Assembly (NCBI RefSeq): GCF_004138125.1 | Contig: NZ_RXHS01000007.1 | Location: 62,001-126,000, forward strand | DNA: 64,000 nt | Source: Seramator thermalis | GTDB taxonomy: Bacteria > Bacteroidota > Bacteroidia > Bacteroidales > Dysgonomonadaceae | Direction: 5' to 3' | Position numbers and translations under genes: made by a program | Notes under the pieces: model-generated | Told to the model about the DNA's origin: nothing | The model's database searches: none | The model's input: the letters and a program-made list of their open reading frames with translations, nothing else | In this document: piece by piece, positions 45,320-54,423 of the stretch | Layout: every line of letters starts with the position of its first letter | Position numbering within the stretch: position 1 is the first letter of the stretch

Positions 45320-46831
45320 ATGAAAAATAAGATATATCTGACCCTGTTGTTCGTAGGATTATTGATCACTCAATATTCATGCGATTTACAAAAAGACCCT
45401 ATTTCAGATTTTAGCGAACTTACCAATCCGAGGGATTCTGCAAACAATGAAAACGAAATTACAACCAAAGAACAAGTTGTAGCACTCAGAAATGGCCTCT
45501 ATTCAACGATTAGAGATTCTCAGGAAAATTGGTATCTTGATTATTTGGTTTATACTGAAACCCATGCCGATAATGCATATCGGGGTACTTCCGGCAGTGA
45601 ACTTTCATCGCTCGAAGCCCAGTCGCAGGATGGCATCAACAAAAATATCGCTCGCGATTGGAATGCATTCTTAAATTATATCGTCACGGCTAATCGTATC
45701 ATTTTGAATATAGATGATGTTCCGGATCAATCGCTTACTACGGCAGAACGCAAGCAATGGAAAGCCGAAGCTCTTATTTTCCGTGCCTGGATTTGGTTTG
45801 ATATGGTAAGATTGTGGGGCGGAATTCCATTGGTAACTCAGAAGACTCCAAATGTAACGGCTGAAAATATTGAAGAAGTTTATCCGTTACTATTCCCTGC
45901 TCGTAATTCGGTCGAAGAGGTTTATACAAAAATTATATCCGATCTGCAAGCCGCAGTTATAGATGCTCCGGACGTAAGTGCAGACAACAAATTTTTGCTG
46001 TCGAAAGCAGTTGCCAATGCCTTACTTGCTCGTGTATATGCCGAAAAACCGGTTCGAGATTACGAGAAAGTGATTGAATATTGCAACGATGTTCAAAGTG
46101 CCGGTTTTGAGTTGGTTGAAAATTACGGCGATTTATTTGCCTTCGACCAAAATACCAAAGATGTGAAATTGCGCAACAGTAAAGAGTCCATTTTCGAAAT
46201 TACGTATCCTGCCGGAAGTACCAATTGGGTGTGGATGATGTTCGGTCTCAACGAAGCCGACCCCAACAGCGTGTATGATTGGGCTAAATGGATCACTCCT
46301 TCGAGGGATCTTATTGCTGCTTTCGAGAAAGAAAACGATACTGAGCGCATGAATGCGTCTATCGTTTGGGGAAACCCAAGTTGGAGCATACATTATCCTT
46401 CGAACAACTATCCTTTCATGTATAAAACACGATCGAATTTATCGAGTGTGATAAAAATTCGACTTGCAGATATTTTGTTGTTAAAAGCGGAGGCTTATGC
46501 CAATTTGGAGAAACTTGGTGATGCAAAAGCACTTGTCGATCAAATTCGTTCGCGTGCAAAACTTGGAAATTTGCCCGCTTCGGCTACGGCATCGAAAGAA
46601 AACATGAAAGCAGCTGTACTCAACGAACGTCGTTTGGAACTTGCCTTCGAAGGTCAGCGTTGGTTTGATTTGGTAAGAAACGACCAAGCTATTCCGGTGC
46701 TTAATACTCTCAATAGTAGAGATCCGGGACGAATACCCATGCTCCCGGTTACCGAACAAACTATTCTTCTGCCAATACCGCAGGAGGCAATAGATAAAAA
46801 TCCGTCTTTAACACAAAATGAAGGTTATTGA
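45320..46831 (+). CDS. susD: SusD/RagB-family glycan-binding lipoprotein of PUL 2
   Basis: A 503-residue surface lipoprotein, partner of the SusC just upstream. The signal peptide ends LLITQYSCDLQKDP. SusD features are KAEALIFRAWIWFDMVRLWGG near residue 150, KAVANALLARVYAEKPVRDY near 235, IRLADILLLKAEAYANLEKL near 380, VLNERRLELAFEGQRWFDLV near 435 and the C-terminal ILLPIPQEAIDKNPSLTQNEGY pattern (shown shortened: IPQEAIDKNPSLTQNEGY). It binds the target glucan, here probably beta-1,6-glucan, at the outer membrane. The GH30 ATG lies two bases after its stop, so the two genes are tightly coupled. Confidence 0.95.
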   Translation: MKNKIYLTLLFVGLLITQYSCDLQKDPISDFSELTNPRDSANNENEITTKEQVVALRNGLYSTIRDSQENWYLDYLVYTETHADNAYRGTSGSELSSLEAQSQDGINKNIARDWNAFLNYIVTANRIILNIDDVPDQSLTTAERKQWKAEALIFRAWIWFDMVRLWGGIPLVTQKTPNVTAENIEEVYPLLFPARNSVEEVYTKIISDLQAAVIDAPDVSADNKFLLSKAVANALLARVYAEKPVRDYEKVIEYCNDVQSAGFELVENYGDLFAFDQNTKDVKLRNSKESIFEITYPAGSTNWVWMMFGLNEADPNSVYDWAKWITPSRDLIAAFEKENDTERMNASIVWGNPSWSIHYPSNNYPFMYKTRSNLSSVIKIRLADILLLKAEAYANLEKLGDAKALVDQIRSRAKLGNLPASATASKENMKAAVLNERRLELAFEGQRWFDLVRNDQAIPVLNTLNSRDPGRIPMLPVTEQTILLPIPQEAIDKNPSLTQNEGY

Positions 46832-46833
46832 TC

Positions 46834-48339
46834 ATGAGTAAGATGCGATTATTTTTCGGCGTTGTCTTTATAACCGTTGTTTCCGTGCTGACCGCTTCTT
46901 GCGGCAGCTCGGACAATAATGGTACTCAAGAACCACCGCCACCAAACAATGAAAGTGATGTTGTGGCTTATGTTACTTCTGCCTCACAATCGATGCTTTT
47001 TAAAAGTGTACCTATTCCATTTAGTAACAAAGACAACATGTCTCCTTATACCGTTACGCTGGATCCGGAGCATAAGTTTCAACAGATCGACGGTTTTGGA
47101 GCGGCTTTTACCGGATCAACATGCTACAATCTGATGAAAATGCCGGCCGATAAGAGGAACGAATTGTTGAGAGAAACATTCGATCCTGTAAACGGAATGG
47201 GTTACAGCTATATTCGTATTTCTATCGGTTGTTCCGATTTTTCGCTTTCGGAGTACACGTATTGCGATACGCCAGGCATCGAAAATTTTGCGCTTCAAGA
47301 AGAAGAAATCAAATACATATTCCCTGTCCTTAGGGAAATTCTTGCGATAAATCCTTCGGTAAAAATAATGGCATCGCCATGGACCGCTCCTCGATGGATG
47401 AAAGTGAACAATTTAACCGAATTAAAGCCTTTCAACTCCTGGAACGATGGTCAATTGAACCCTAAGTATTATCAGGATTACGCCGAGTATTTCGTAAAAT
47501 ACATACAGGCAATGCAGAAAGAAGGTTTCAGAATAGAGTCCATCACAATACAAAACGAACCTTTGAATAGAGGGAATTCGGCTTCCATGTTTATGACTTG
47601 GCAAGAACAGCGCGATTTCATCAAAACGGCACTCGGACCAAAATTTCGGGAAAACAATATCAAAACGAAGATTGTAGTCTACGATCACAACTACAACTAC
47701 GATTCTGAAAAGCCCGATACACAAGACCAGGGAAGTTATCCATTAAAAATTTATGCTGATCCCGAAGCAGCACAATATATCGATGGAGCTGCATACCACG
47801 CTTATGGCGGCGATAAAAGCGAATTGTTGAATATTCACAATGCACGCCCCGATAAAAACCTCTATTTCACGGAGATTTCCATCGGATTATGGGGAAGCGG
47901 CTATCAGTTTGGTGAAGATTTGATGTGGAACCTTAAAGAAGTGGGAATAGGAACGTTGAATAATTGGTCAAAAGCCGTTATTGTTTGGAATTTTATGCTC
48001 GACGATAAACACGGCCCTTATCGTCCCGGAGGGTGTGATATATGTCTTGGTGCAATAGACATCAATTCGAGTAACTATTCGACTTATACCAAGAATAGCC
48101 ATTTCTACGATATTGCTCATTTGTCCAAAGTGATAAAGCCCGGAGCGTACAGAATCCAATCATCGGATTTAGGTATTCCCGGTTTATACTATGTTGCAGC
48201 AAAAAATGTCGACTCAACATTTGGTATGGTTGTGCTGAATACGCAAACAAAGGAGCAAAACATTACGATAAACGATGGAACTCATACCTTTAGTTATAAA
48301 CTGCCGGCACAAACTGTAGCCTCATTTTCATGGAAATAA
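46834..48339 (+). CDS. GH30 endo-beta-1,6-glucanase-like lipoprotein
   Basis: A 501-residue GH30 enzyme. The signal peptide ends SVLTASCGSSDNN with acidic and polar residues after the cysteine, indicating surface display. The catalytic domain has FQQIDGFGAAFTGSTCYNLM near residue 90, YSYIRISIGCSDFSLSEY, ASPWTAPRWMK, the acid/base glutamate in SITIQNEPLNRGN near 236, YDHNYNYDSEKP, the GAAYHAYGGDKS strand and the nucleophile in LYFTEISIGLWG near 347. The C-terminal beta domain ends QTVASFSWK. The order SusC-SusD-GH30-surface protein-GH3 matches the known Bacteroides thetaiotaomicron beta-1,6-glucan locus, where GH30 subfamily 3 is the key endo-beta-1,6-glucanase. The ATG at 46834 is chosen over a TTG at 46828. 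Confidence 0.92.
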   Translation: MSKMRLFFGVVFITVVSVLTASCGSSDNNGTQEPPPPNNESDVVAYVTSASQSMLFKSVPIPFSNKDNMSPYTVTLDPEHKFQQIDGFGAAFTGSTCYNLMKMPADKRNELLRETFDPVNGMGYSYIRISIGCSDFSLSEYTYCDTPGIENFALQEEEIKYIFPVLREILAINPSVKIMASPWTAPRWMKVNNLTELKPFNSWNDGQLNPKYYQDYAEYFVKYIQAMQKEGFRIESITIQNEPLNRGNSASMFMTWQEQRDFIKTALGPKFRENNIKTKIVVYDHNYNYDSEKPDTQDQGSYPLKIYADPEAAQYIDGAAYHAYGGDKSELLNIHNARPDKNLYFTEISIGLWGSGYQFGEDLMWNLKEVGIGTLNNWSKAVIVWNFMLDDKHGPYRPGGCDICLGAIDINSSNYSTYTKNSHFYDIAHLSKVIKPGAYRIQSSDLGIPGLYYVAAKNVDSTFGMVVLNTQTKEQNITINDGTHTFSYKLPAQTVASFSWK

Positions 48340-48380
48340 TTTGCAAATCAATTAATTATTAATATCTAAAAAATCAGCAT

Positions 48381-49739
48381 ATGAAAAATTTACTCAAATA
48401 TTTACCTGCATGTATGCTTGCGATTTTCGCTTTTGCTGCCTGCGACGATGAAGCTGAATTTCCGGGGTCTCCCGGCAATCCGGAGATTGTTTCTCCTCAA
48501 GTGCCCGCAAGTGCATATTTTGCCGACAGCATTCCGTTTTCGGCAACCGTAAGTGATACAAAAGTGCCTTTGTCCACACTTAAGGCACAACTCTATTATG
48601 GCGAAGACAAGGTTTCTGAAACAACTATTCGTACGAAAACAGATGGCACTTATCAAGGCAAAATTTATGCGCCATTTCTGAAAAATGTACCGGATGGAAA
48701 TGCAACCCTCAAATTGGTTTTGCAGGATATTCATTTCACTTCGGTTGAGCAAACATTTACTATATCATTGCAACGGCCCCAATTCGAATATATTACGTTA
48801 ATAACTGATTCGGGTGATAGCATCAAGTTGAATCATTCCGGTCCGAATATGTATAAGGGATTGACAATGGAAGATACCCCGAAGCTTTTGAAAGGTATCA
48901 TTGTCGCTCCCAAATACGGAGCTAATGGAAACGAATTGAAATTCGGTTGGGACAACGGTTCAGTAAAAGAGCAGAGTGAAAGCACTATAACTTTCATCAG
49001 CGTTGCAAACAGTCCATATGAGGTAAGTTTCAACTCTCTCACTTATGAACGTAGTCCATTCGTTGTTTACATTCTTAATGGTAAAGAGATGAACTTTGTA
49101 GATGGAAATTTCCAAATTGACATAGACCTGAAAAAAGGCGATGTCATAACCACTCAAAACATTGAAAATATTGTTTCCTACTGGATTGATCCGGATTTCT
49201 TTGCTGTTTCTGAAAATGAAGATATAACATTCAATGCAATTGATGGTAAATACCGGATTATCGCTACCGAAGGAGAGCTTCCTTATTTTCGAGTACAGAC
49301 ACTTGATGCGAGTGGAAATAAGGCAACACTGAAAGCAGATGGATCGGGTGCCGTATGGATTGCCGGCTATGGCATCGCTAAACCGGGAATGAAGACAGGA
49401 CAGCCCGGATGGACACCCGGGAATATGTTATGCATGGCGCCCGTAGAGCCTAAAAAATACAGAATGACTGTGGTAGCCAGCGAGGAGAACGGATGGGGCC
49501 AAATTCGCACCGATTGGATTGGATTCAAATTTTTCTATCAAGACGATTGGGGTGAAGAATTTACATTGAGTAATTATGCCGAAATTTCCGGGATTATACC
49601 CTCGATTATTACAATCAGTAATAGTGGCGATTATGGCCTGGCCGAAGGAAAATCCTTAGAAGCAGGGAAAACTTACGTAATCACATTGGATTGTACCAAT
49701 GGCCCAACACAAGCGTCTATATCAATAGTTGGAAAGTAA
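48381..49739 (+). CDS. Surface glycan-binding lipoprotein of PUL 2 (DUF5121/5125-like)
   Basis: A 452-residue lipoprotein. The signal peptide ends FAFAACDDEAEFPG, an acidic surface-type lipobox. The rest appears entirely beta: a first immunoglobulin-like domain (IPFSATVSDTKVPLSTLKA to ~130), a second SusE/SusF-like region (NMYKGLTMEDTPKLLKGIIV) and a C-terminal aromatic-rich domain (GWTPGNMLCMAPVEPKKY, VVASEENGWGQIRTDWIGF). There is no catalytic motif. The position between GH30 and GH3 is that of the surface glycan-binding protein in the Bacteroides beta-1,6-glucan locus, which carries similar domains. The domain name is from memory and would need a profile search. A long hairpin follows its stop. 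Confidence 0.8.
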   Translation: MKNLLKYLPACMLAIFAFAACDDEAEFPGSPGNPEIVSPQVPASAYFADSIPFSATVSDTKVPLSTLKAQLYYGEDKVSETTIRTKTDGTYQGKIYAPFLKNVPDGNATLKLVLQDIHFTSVEQTFTISLQRPQFEYITLITDSGDSIKLNHSGPNMYKGLTMEDTPKLLKGIIVAPKYGANGNELKFGWDNGSVKEQSESTITFISVANSPYEVSFNSLTYERSPFVVYILNGKEMNFVDGNFQIDIDLKKGDVITTQNIENIVSYWIDPDFFAVSENEDITFNAIDGKYRIIATEGELPYFRVQTLDASGNKATLKADGSGAVWIAGYGIAKPGMKTGQPGWTPGNMLCMAPVEPKKYRMTVVASEENGWGQIRTDWIGFKFFYQDDWGEEFTLSNYAEISGIIPSIITISNSGDYGLAEGKSLEAGKTYVITLDCTNGPTQASISIVGK

Positions 49740-49754
49740 GAAAATGAAATTGGA

Positions 49755-49796
49755 AAGAATGTTCGGCAAAGTTTGTATCTTTGACCGAACATTCTT
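49755..49796 (+). terminator. Long hairpin between surface protein and GH3 genes of PUL 2
   Basis: AAGAATGTTCGG (49755-49766) pairs perfectly with CCGAACATTCTT (49785-49796), and CAAAG/CTTTG extends the stem inside it past one bulged base. The top holds TATCTTTG (49776-49783), a -7 promoter match, so a promoter and a terminator may overlap here just before the GH3 gene at 49812. Confidence 0.6.
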
Positions 49797-49811
49797 GTAA
49801 ATATCAATGAT

Positions 49812-52163
49812 ATGAAATCGAAAAAATTCTTAAATGTAATTATCCTGATTTTATCTGCATTTCCTATTACGGGATTTGCTCAAAATTTTAATGATTCGGG
49901 CAAAGATTTTGCTTTGGAGCAGAAAGTTGATAGCGTTTTGTCTCGTATGTCTCTCGAAGAAAAGGTTGGTCAGATGGCTCAATTTACGCTCGATGTACTG
50001 GGAAAGGGCGGAGGTTTATATGCAAGTGACGAACCTTTTGAACTCGATCCGACGATGATGGATGTCGTATTTGGCAAATACAAAGTCGGATCTATTTTGA
50101 ACACGAGTAACAATCGGGCTCGCACAACGGAAGTTTGGGAAAACATTATCACTAATATACAGCAGAAAGCAATTAAGGAAACCGGTATTCCGGTGCTTTA
50201 CGGCATCGATTCCAATCATGGAACAACTTATACGGCCGGAGGAACGCTTTTTCCACAGGAAATAGGAATGGCTGCCACATTCAATCCTCAGTTGGTTGAA
50301 AAAGGTTCTCAGATTTCGGCTTACGAAACGCGTGCCAGCAATATTCCCTGGACATTTAACCCCACAATGGACTTGGGTCGCGATGCGCGATGGTCGCGTC
50401 AATGGGAAAGTTATGGCGAAGACGCTTATCTGAATGCCACGATGGCAGTTGCTTCAGTGCGTGGATTTCAGGGAAAAGACAGAAACAGTGTCGGTAAAGA
50501 TCGGATTGCAGCCTGCATCAAGCATTACATGGGTTACGGTGTTCCCGTTTCAGGGAAGGACCGTACTCCGGCGGTAATATCCGAGAGCGACTTGCGCGAG
50601 AAGTTTTTCGAGCCGTTCCGTGCTTCCATTGTCGATGGCGGTGCTTTGTCGCTGATGGTCAATTCGGGTATCATCAACGGTGTTTCCACTCATTCAGACT
50701 ATCGGTTGATTACCGAATGGTTGAAAGAGGATTTGAATTTCGACGGTGTCATCGTTACCGATTGGGCTGATGTGCAAAATCTGCTTTCTCGTGATCATAT
50801 TGCCAAAGATTATAAAGACGCTATTCGCATCGCAATAAATGCCGGCATCGATATGGTGATGGAACCGTATAATTTGAAATTTTGCGATGAGTTGGTTGCC
50901 CTTGTCAAGTCGGGTGAGGTAAAACAGACGAGAATTGATGATGCCGTTCGTCGCATTTTGAGGATGAAGTATCGTCTCGGATTGTTCGACCGTCCTTATT
51001 GGTCACGCAACGAATATCCCGATTTCGGAAGTAAGGCGCATGAAGCTGCGGCCAAAGCTGCGGCCGACGAATCAATTACGTTGCTGAAGAATGAGGGCAA
51101 TATCTTACCGCTGAAAAAAGGAGCTCGTCTCTTGGTTACAGGACCCAATGCCAATTCGATGCGCCCACTGAATGGAGGATGGAGTTACTCGTGGCAGGGC
51201 GAAAAAACGGAAGAATTTGCGCAACAATACAATACGATATTTGAAGCGTTGCAAAATAAATTCGGAGAAACAAATGTGAAATACGAGCCGGGCGTGACGT
51301 ATAAAATGGACGGACAATATTTCGAAGAAAATCCCCCGGAAATCGAAAAAGCCGTTGCTGCTGCTTCCAATGTGGATTATGTGGTGCTTTGCGTGGGCGA
51401 AAATTCGTATTGCGAAACGCCCGGAAATCTTGATGAGTTGACACTCTCGGAAAATCAGATTGCATTGGCAAAAGCACTCTACAAAACCGGTAAACCGGTC
51501 ATTCTTGTGCTCAACGAAGGTCGTCCTCGTTTGATTCGCACCATCGAACCCGATGCAAAAGCGGTCGTTCAGGTTTATCTTCCCGGAAATTATGGCGGCG
51601 ATGCACTTGCCGATATTTTGGCAGGAGATGTCAATCCGAGTGGAAAACTTCCCTACACCTATCCTAAATTTGAACAAAGCCTCATCACCTACGATCACAA
51701 ACCGAGTCAGAATTTGGCCGAAAAAATGAGTGGTGCTTACGATTACGGAGCACGTACCGATGTGCAATATCCGTTTGGATTCGGATTGAGTTATACTACT
51801 TTCGAATATTCAAACCTTACGGTTGACAAAAATGAATTTCTCCCGGGCGATATTTTGACGGTTTCGGTAGATGTAAAAAATACCGGAAAAGTGGCAGGAA
51901 AAGAAACCGTGATGCTTTTCAGCAGCGATTTGGTTGCATCTATTACTCCCGATGTGCGTCGTTTGCGTGCTTTCGAGAAAATCGAATTGCAACCCGGAGA
52001 AACGAAAAAAGTAGTGCTCAAACTTCCTGCCAACGATCTTGCATTTGTGAACGAAAAAGGCAAATGGATTATCGAAGAAGGTGATTTCAGACTGCAAGTT
52101 GCTAATCAAACGCAGCAAATCCGATGCATGAAAACGAAAATCTGGGAAACCCCCAATCGTTAA
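49812..52163 (+). CDS. GH3 beta-glucosidase of PUL 2
   Basis: A 783-residue exo-acting glucosidase. The signal peptide (SAFPITGFAQNFND) has no lipobox, so it is probably soluble in the periplasm, unlike the lipoprotein paralogue at 37721. GH3 features are EEKVGQMAQFTLDVLGKGGG, IPVLYGIDSNHG, IKHYMGYGVPVSG, the nucleophile in FDGVIVTDWADVQNL near 317, GPNANSMRPLNGGWSYSW and the C-terminal fibronectin-like domain. Its last two thirds is almost identical in DNA to the other GH3. The join lies at FRASIVDGG, which has one residue more than FRAAVDGG in the paralogue. It should release glucose from beta-1,6- or mixed oligosaccharides. Last gene of PUL 2. Confidence 0.95.
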   Translation: MKSKKFLNVIILILSAFPITGFAQNFNDSGKDFALEQKVDSVLSRMSLEEKVGQMAQFTLDVLGKGGGLYASDEPFELDPTMMDVVFGKYKVGSILNTSNNRARTTEVWENIITNIQQKAIKETGIPVLYGIDSNHGTTYTAGGTLFPQEIGMAATFNPQLVEKGSQISAYETRASNIPWTFNPTMDLGRDARWSRQWESYGEDAYLNATMAVASVRGFQGKDRNSVGKDRIAACIKHYMGYGVPVSGKDRTPAVISESDLREKFFEPFRASIVDGGALSLMVNSGIINGVSTHSDYRLITEWLKEDLNFDGVIVTDWADVQNLLSRDHIAKDYKDAIRIAINAGIDMVMEPYNLKFCDELVALVKSGEVKQTRIDDAVRRILRMKYRLGLFDRPYWSRNEYPDFGSKAHEAAAKAAADESITLLKNEGNILPLKKGARLLVTGPNANSMRPLNGGWSYSWQGEKTEEFAQQYNTIFEALQNKFGETNVKYEPGVTYKMDGQYFEENPPEIEKAVAAASNVDYVVLCVGENSYCETPGNLDELTLSENQIALAKALYKTGKPVILVLNEGRPRLIRTIEPDAKAVVQVYLPGNYGGDALADILAGDVNPSGKLPYTYPKFEQSLITYDHKPSQNLAEKMSGAYDYGARTDVQYPFGFGLSYTTFEYSNLTVDKNEFLPGDILTVSVDVKNTGKVAGKETVMLFSSDLVASITPDVRRLRAFEKIELQPGETKKVVLKLPANDLAFVNEKGKWIIEEGDFRLQVANQTQQIRCMKTKIWETPNR
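50633..52072 (+). repeat. Near-identical GH3 segment, copy 2
   Basis: Second copy of the tract described at 38520-39960. The no-difference core corresponds to about 51544-52069. Direct orientation with ~10.7 kb between the copies makes recombination that deletes PUL 2 regulators through its GH30 and surface-protein genes possible in principle. Confidence 0.85.
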
Positions 52164-52351
52164 ACGTAAAATCCGAACCGAGTTGTGTACAAATTCTTTT
52201 GTGAATAAAACTTGGTTTTTTACGATTTCGGTTAGCAAAAAAACTATTGATTAGCAATTATCTATCCTGAAATTGCAACGATTCGGATTCATTGACATCA
52301 GGCTCTGTTATGTTGAGCTATGAGGAGGTTAATGAGTTCGAATCGGTTGTT

Positions 52352-52981
52352 TTAGCAGCACGACCAGGTTAGTACATATTCGGGATGCACTTCGTATGCG
52401 ATTTCGAACCTTCTCTGCAGGGGCGTTTTGGACTCGGTTGCTTGGAATGTTCCTTTGGCTTCAGGTATAAATTTCGATAGATGGAGATGATGCTTGAAAT
52501 CGATTTCGCTCTCTTCTAATAGTTTAAATATAGTTTCCTTGGCTGACCAATGCAGCAGAAGATGAATTTTTTCGTGATGCGGATCGATATATTCGTCTTG
52601 CGACACAAATTTCGATGCCACCCTGTACACACGATCTGAAATCTCTTCGATGTCGATACCTACGCTTTTCGAAGGATGAATCAGAATAGCCGCATGGTTG
52701 CGCGTGTGAGAAATGCTAACGTTGAATGATCTGTCGGTGAGGTAAGGACGTCCATCGCGATGGTGATGAACGATTTTTTCTTCGTTGAGAAGCAAATAAA
52801 GCATTAATCTCACGGAGAGCCATTCTGTTGCTCTTTTCACCGATTTAATTTCTTTGACGTGTTTTTGGGCTTTATCCCTTAATGTTTCAGGAAAAAGCGA
52901 CAAAAGCTCCTCTACACTTTCGGTCATTTTCCAAACGCCGAGAAGGCAGTCATTCGAGAGATTTTCTTTTCGGACTAACAT
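52352..52981 (-). CDS. 4'-phosphopantetheinyl transferase superfamily protein
   Basis: A 209-residue cytosolic enzyme that loads the phosphopantetheine arm from CoA onto carrier proteins. KRATEWLSVRLMLYLLL near residue 50, GRPYLTDRSFNVSISHTRNH near 80-100, SVGIDIEEISDRV near 110 with the magnesium-binding acids, and the WSAKETIFKLLEE motif near 150 are the family hallmarks. It resembles the Sfp/HetI type that is usual in Bacteroidetes beside gldE. The ATG at 52981 is 13 bases after the gldE stop on the same strand, so it is the last gene of the mutY-ssb-gldE side. The carrier protein target is not known. Confidence 0.92.
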   Translation of the reverse strand: MLVRKENLSNDCLLGVWKMTESVEELLSLFPETLRDKAQKHVKEIKSVKRATEWLSVRLMLYLLLNEEKIVHHHRDGRPYLTDRSFNVSISHTRNHAAILIHPSKSVGIDIEEISDRVYRVASKFVSQDEYIDPHHEKIHLLLHWSAKETIFKLLEESEIDFKHHLHLSKFIPEAKGTFQATESKTPLQRRFEIAYEVHPEYVLTWSCC

Positions 52982-52994
52982 AGGAAACGAGTAA

Positions 52995-54317
52995 TTACGA
53001 TTTTTGGACTTTTGGAGGAATAAAACGGATTTTTACGATCTTGCGCTTGGTTAGCTCTTCGACTTGAAATTGGTAATCGTTGAAATTAATGATTTCTTTC
53101 CTTTTCGGAAAATTACCGTGCAACTCCAGGATAAATCCGGCCAGGGTGTCGGATTCGTTTGTATAGTGTTCGAATTCTTCTTCCGAAAGTCCGGTGATAC
53201 GAAAGAAATCTTCAAGGGGAGTTTTGCCGTCAAAAAGATATGACCCATCAGGAGCTATGGTGTAGAAAGAAGTCTCTACGTCATATTCGTCGCTGATGTC
53301 TCCAACGATTTCTTCCAAAATATCTTCCATTGTGACAATCCCTGTTGTCGCGCCATATTCGTCAACAACGATAGCCATGTGATTTTTGTTGGTTCTAAAT
53401 TCTTCGAGCAAGTCCTCGATGTGTTTTGTTCCCGGAACAAAATAAGCCGGTCTGATGAGTGATTGCCACTTGAAATTCTCTTTTCGGTTGAGATAAGGAA
53501 GCAAATCTTTTACGTATAGAATTCCTTTGATGTTATCGGTATCTTTTTCATAAACAGGAATGCGCGAAAATCCTGCTTCCACAATAAAATCGACTACTTT
53601 GTCGAAAGGCAGCGTGATATCAACGGCAATCATATCCGAGCGGCTTACTTTTATGTCGTCCACAATTGTATCTTTAAACCGAATGATTTCTTCGAGCATA
53701 TCTTTTTCATCCTCATATTCTTTGTCTTTCGAAGTCATCTGTAATGCCCTCGAGAGTTCATCCATCGATAATTCGTGTCGTTGATGATGCAATGTTCTAT
53801 CTCCTCTGTTCGAAATATTCACTAATAAGGAGGATAAGGGAGAATTGATTTTGTCTATGATATTGATGAAATTTGCCGATCGATATGAAAATTTTTTCGG
53901 ATTACTTGCTGCGTATAGTTTGGGTGTGATGTCGATCAAAATAACTATCAAAATCGATAAAACAACTATCCATATAGGCTTATTCAGCCATTCCGGTGAA
54001 AGCAGATGTTGAAACAAAATAAAAGAAAGGGTAAAAATAAAAACCTTTGAGAAAATATCGAGAATATTGATCGATGCAATAAGTCGATCAGAATTTCTCA
54101 TCAGATGAGCAATTGTTTTATCACGAGCCCTTTCACTATTGCTCAATTCTTCAATATCGCTTTGCGAAAGTGCAAAGAATGCGATCTGTGCCCCGCAGGC
54201 AACGAAATCAAAAAAAACAAAAAGAATAAGAATGGCAAAAAGAAGATAATCGGATAAAGTTGGAGTTGCGATTGCCAACATATTCGAAACCAAAAACGAT
54301 GAAGGGTCTGATTCCAA
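52995..54317 (-). CDS. gldE: GldE-type CNNM/CBS transporter-like protein
   Basis: A 440-residue inner-membrane protein. Membrane helices of the CNNM/DUF21 domain lie at ~20-45 (YLLFAILILFVFFDFVACGA), ~90-105 and ~120-145 (PIWIVVLSILIVILIDITP). Two CBS repeats follow (SRSDMIAVDITLPFDKVVDF, then RIPVYEKDTDNIKGILYVKD, and MAIVVDEYGATTGIVTMEDI). The C-terminal CorC/HlyC domain ends at the C-terminus. In gliding Flavobacteria GldE is linked to motility; in Bacteroidales it is kept without gliding and its role is unclear. The start is uncertain: the frame opens with TTG at 54317 (LESDPSSF, which looks family-like), and the first ATG is at 54281. A consensus promoter lies 75 bases upstream. No gldD gene lies between it and the PPTase gene. 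Confidence 0.9.
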   Translation of the reverse strand: MESDPSSFLVSNMLAIATPTLSDYLLFAILILFVFFDFVACGAQIAFFALSQSDIEELSNSERARDKTIAHLMRNSDRLIASINILDIFSKVFIFTLSFILFQHLLSPEWLNKPIWIVVLSILIVILIDITPKLYAASNPKKFSYRSANFINIIDKINSPLSSLLVNISNRGDRTLHHQRHELSMDELSRALQMTSKDKEYEDEKDMLEEIIRFKDTIVDDIKVSRSDMIAVDITLPFDKVVDFIVEAGFSRIPVYEKDTDNIKGILYVKDLLPYLNRKENFKWQSLIRPAYFVPGTKHIEDLLEEFRTNKNHMAIVVDEYGATTGIVTMEDILEEIVGDISDEYDVETSFYTIAPDGSYLFDGKTPLEDFFRITGLSEEEFEHYTNESDTLAGFILELHGNFPKRKEIINFNDYQFQVEELTKRKIVKIRFIPPKVQKS

Positions 54318-54391
54318 GTGAGTTGTTATTAGTGAAACAAAAAGAATGTTTTAAACTTCCTCTAGTGGAAAAAAGATTAAAACATTCCTTA

Positions 54392-54423
54392 CAAAGTTAA
54401 TGCGTTTTATTTAAAACGGCAAA
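54392..54423 (-). promoter_or_regulatory. Promoter of gldE
   Basis: On the minus strand TTTG (54420-54423, overlapping the ssb stop region) and TAACTTTG (54392-54399) are 20 bases apart and match the -33/-7 pattern. The start would be near 54388, giving a leader of about 70 bases. Confidence 0.6.
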
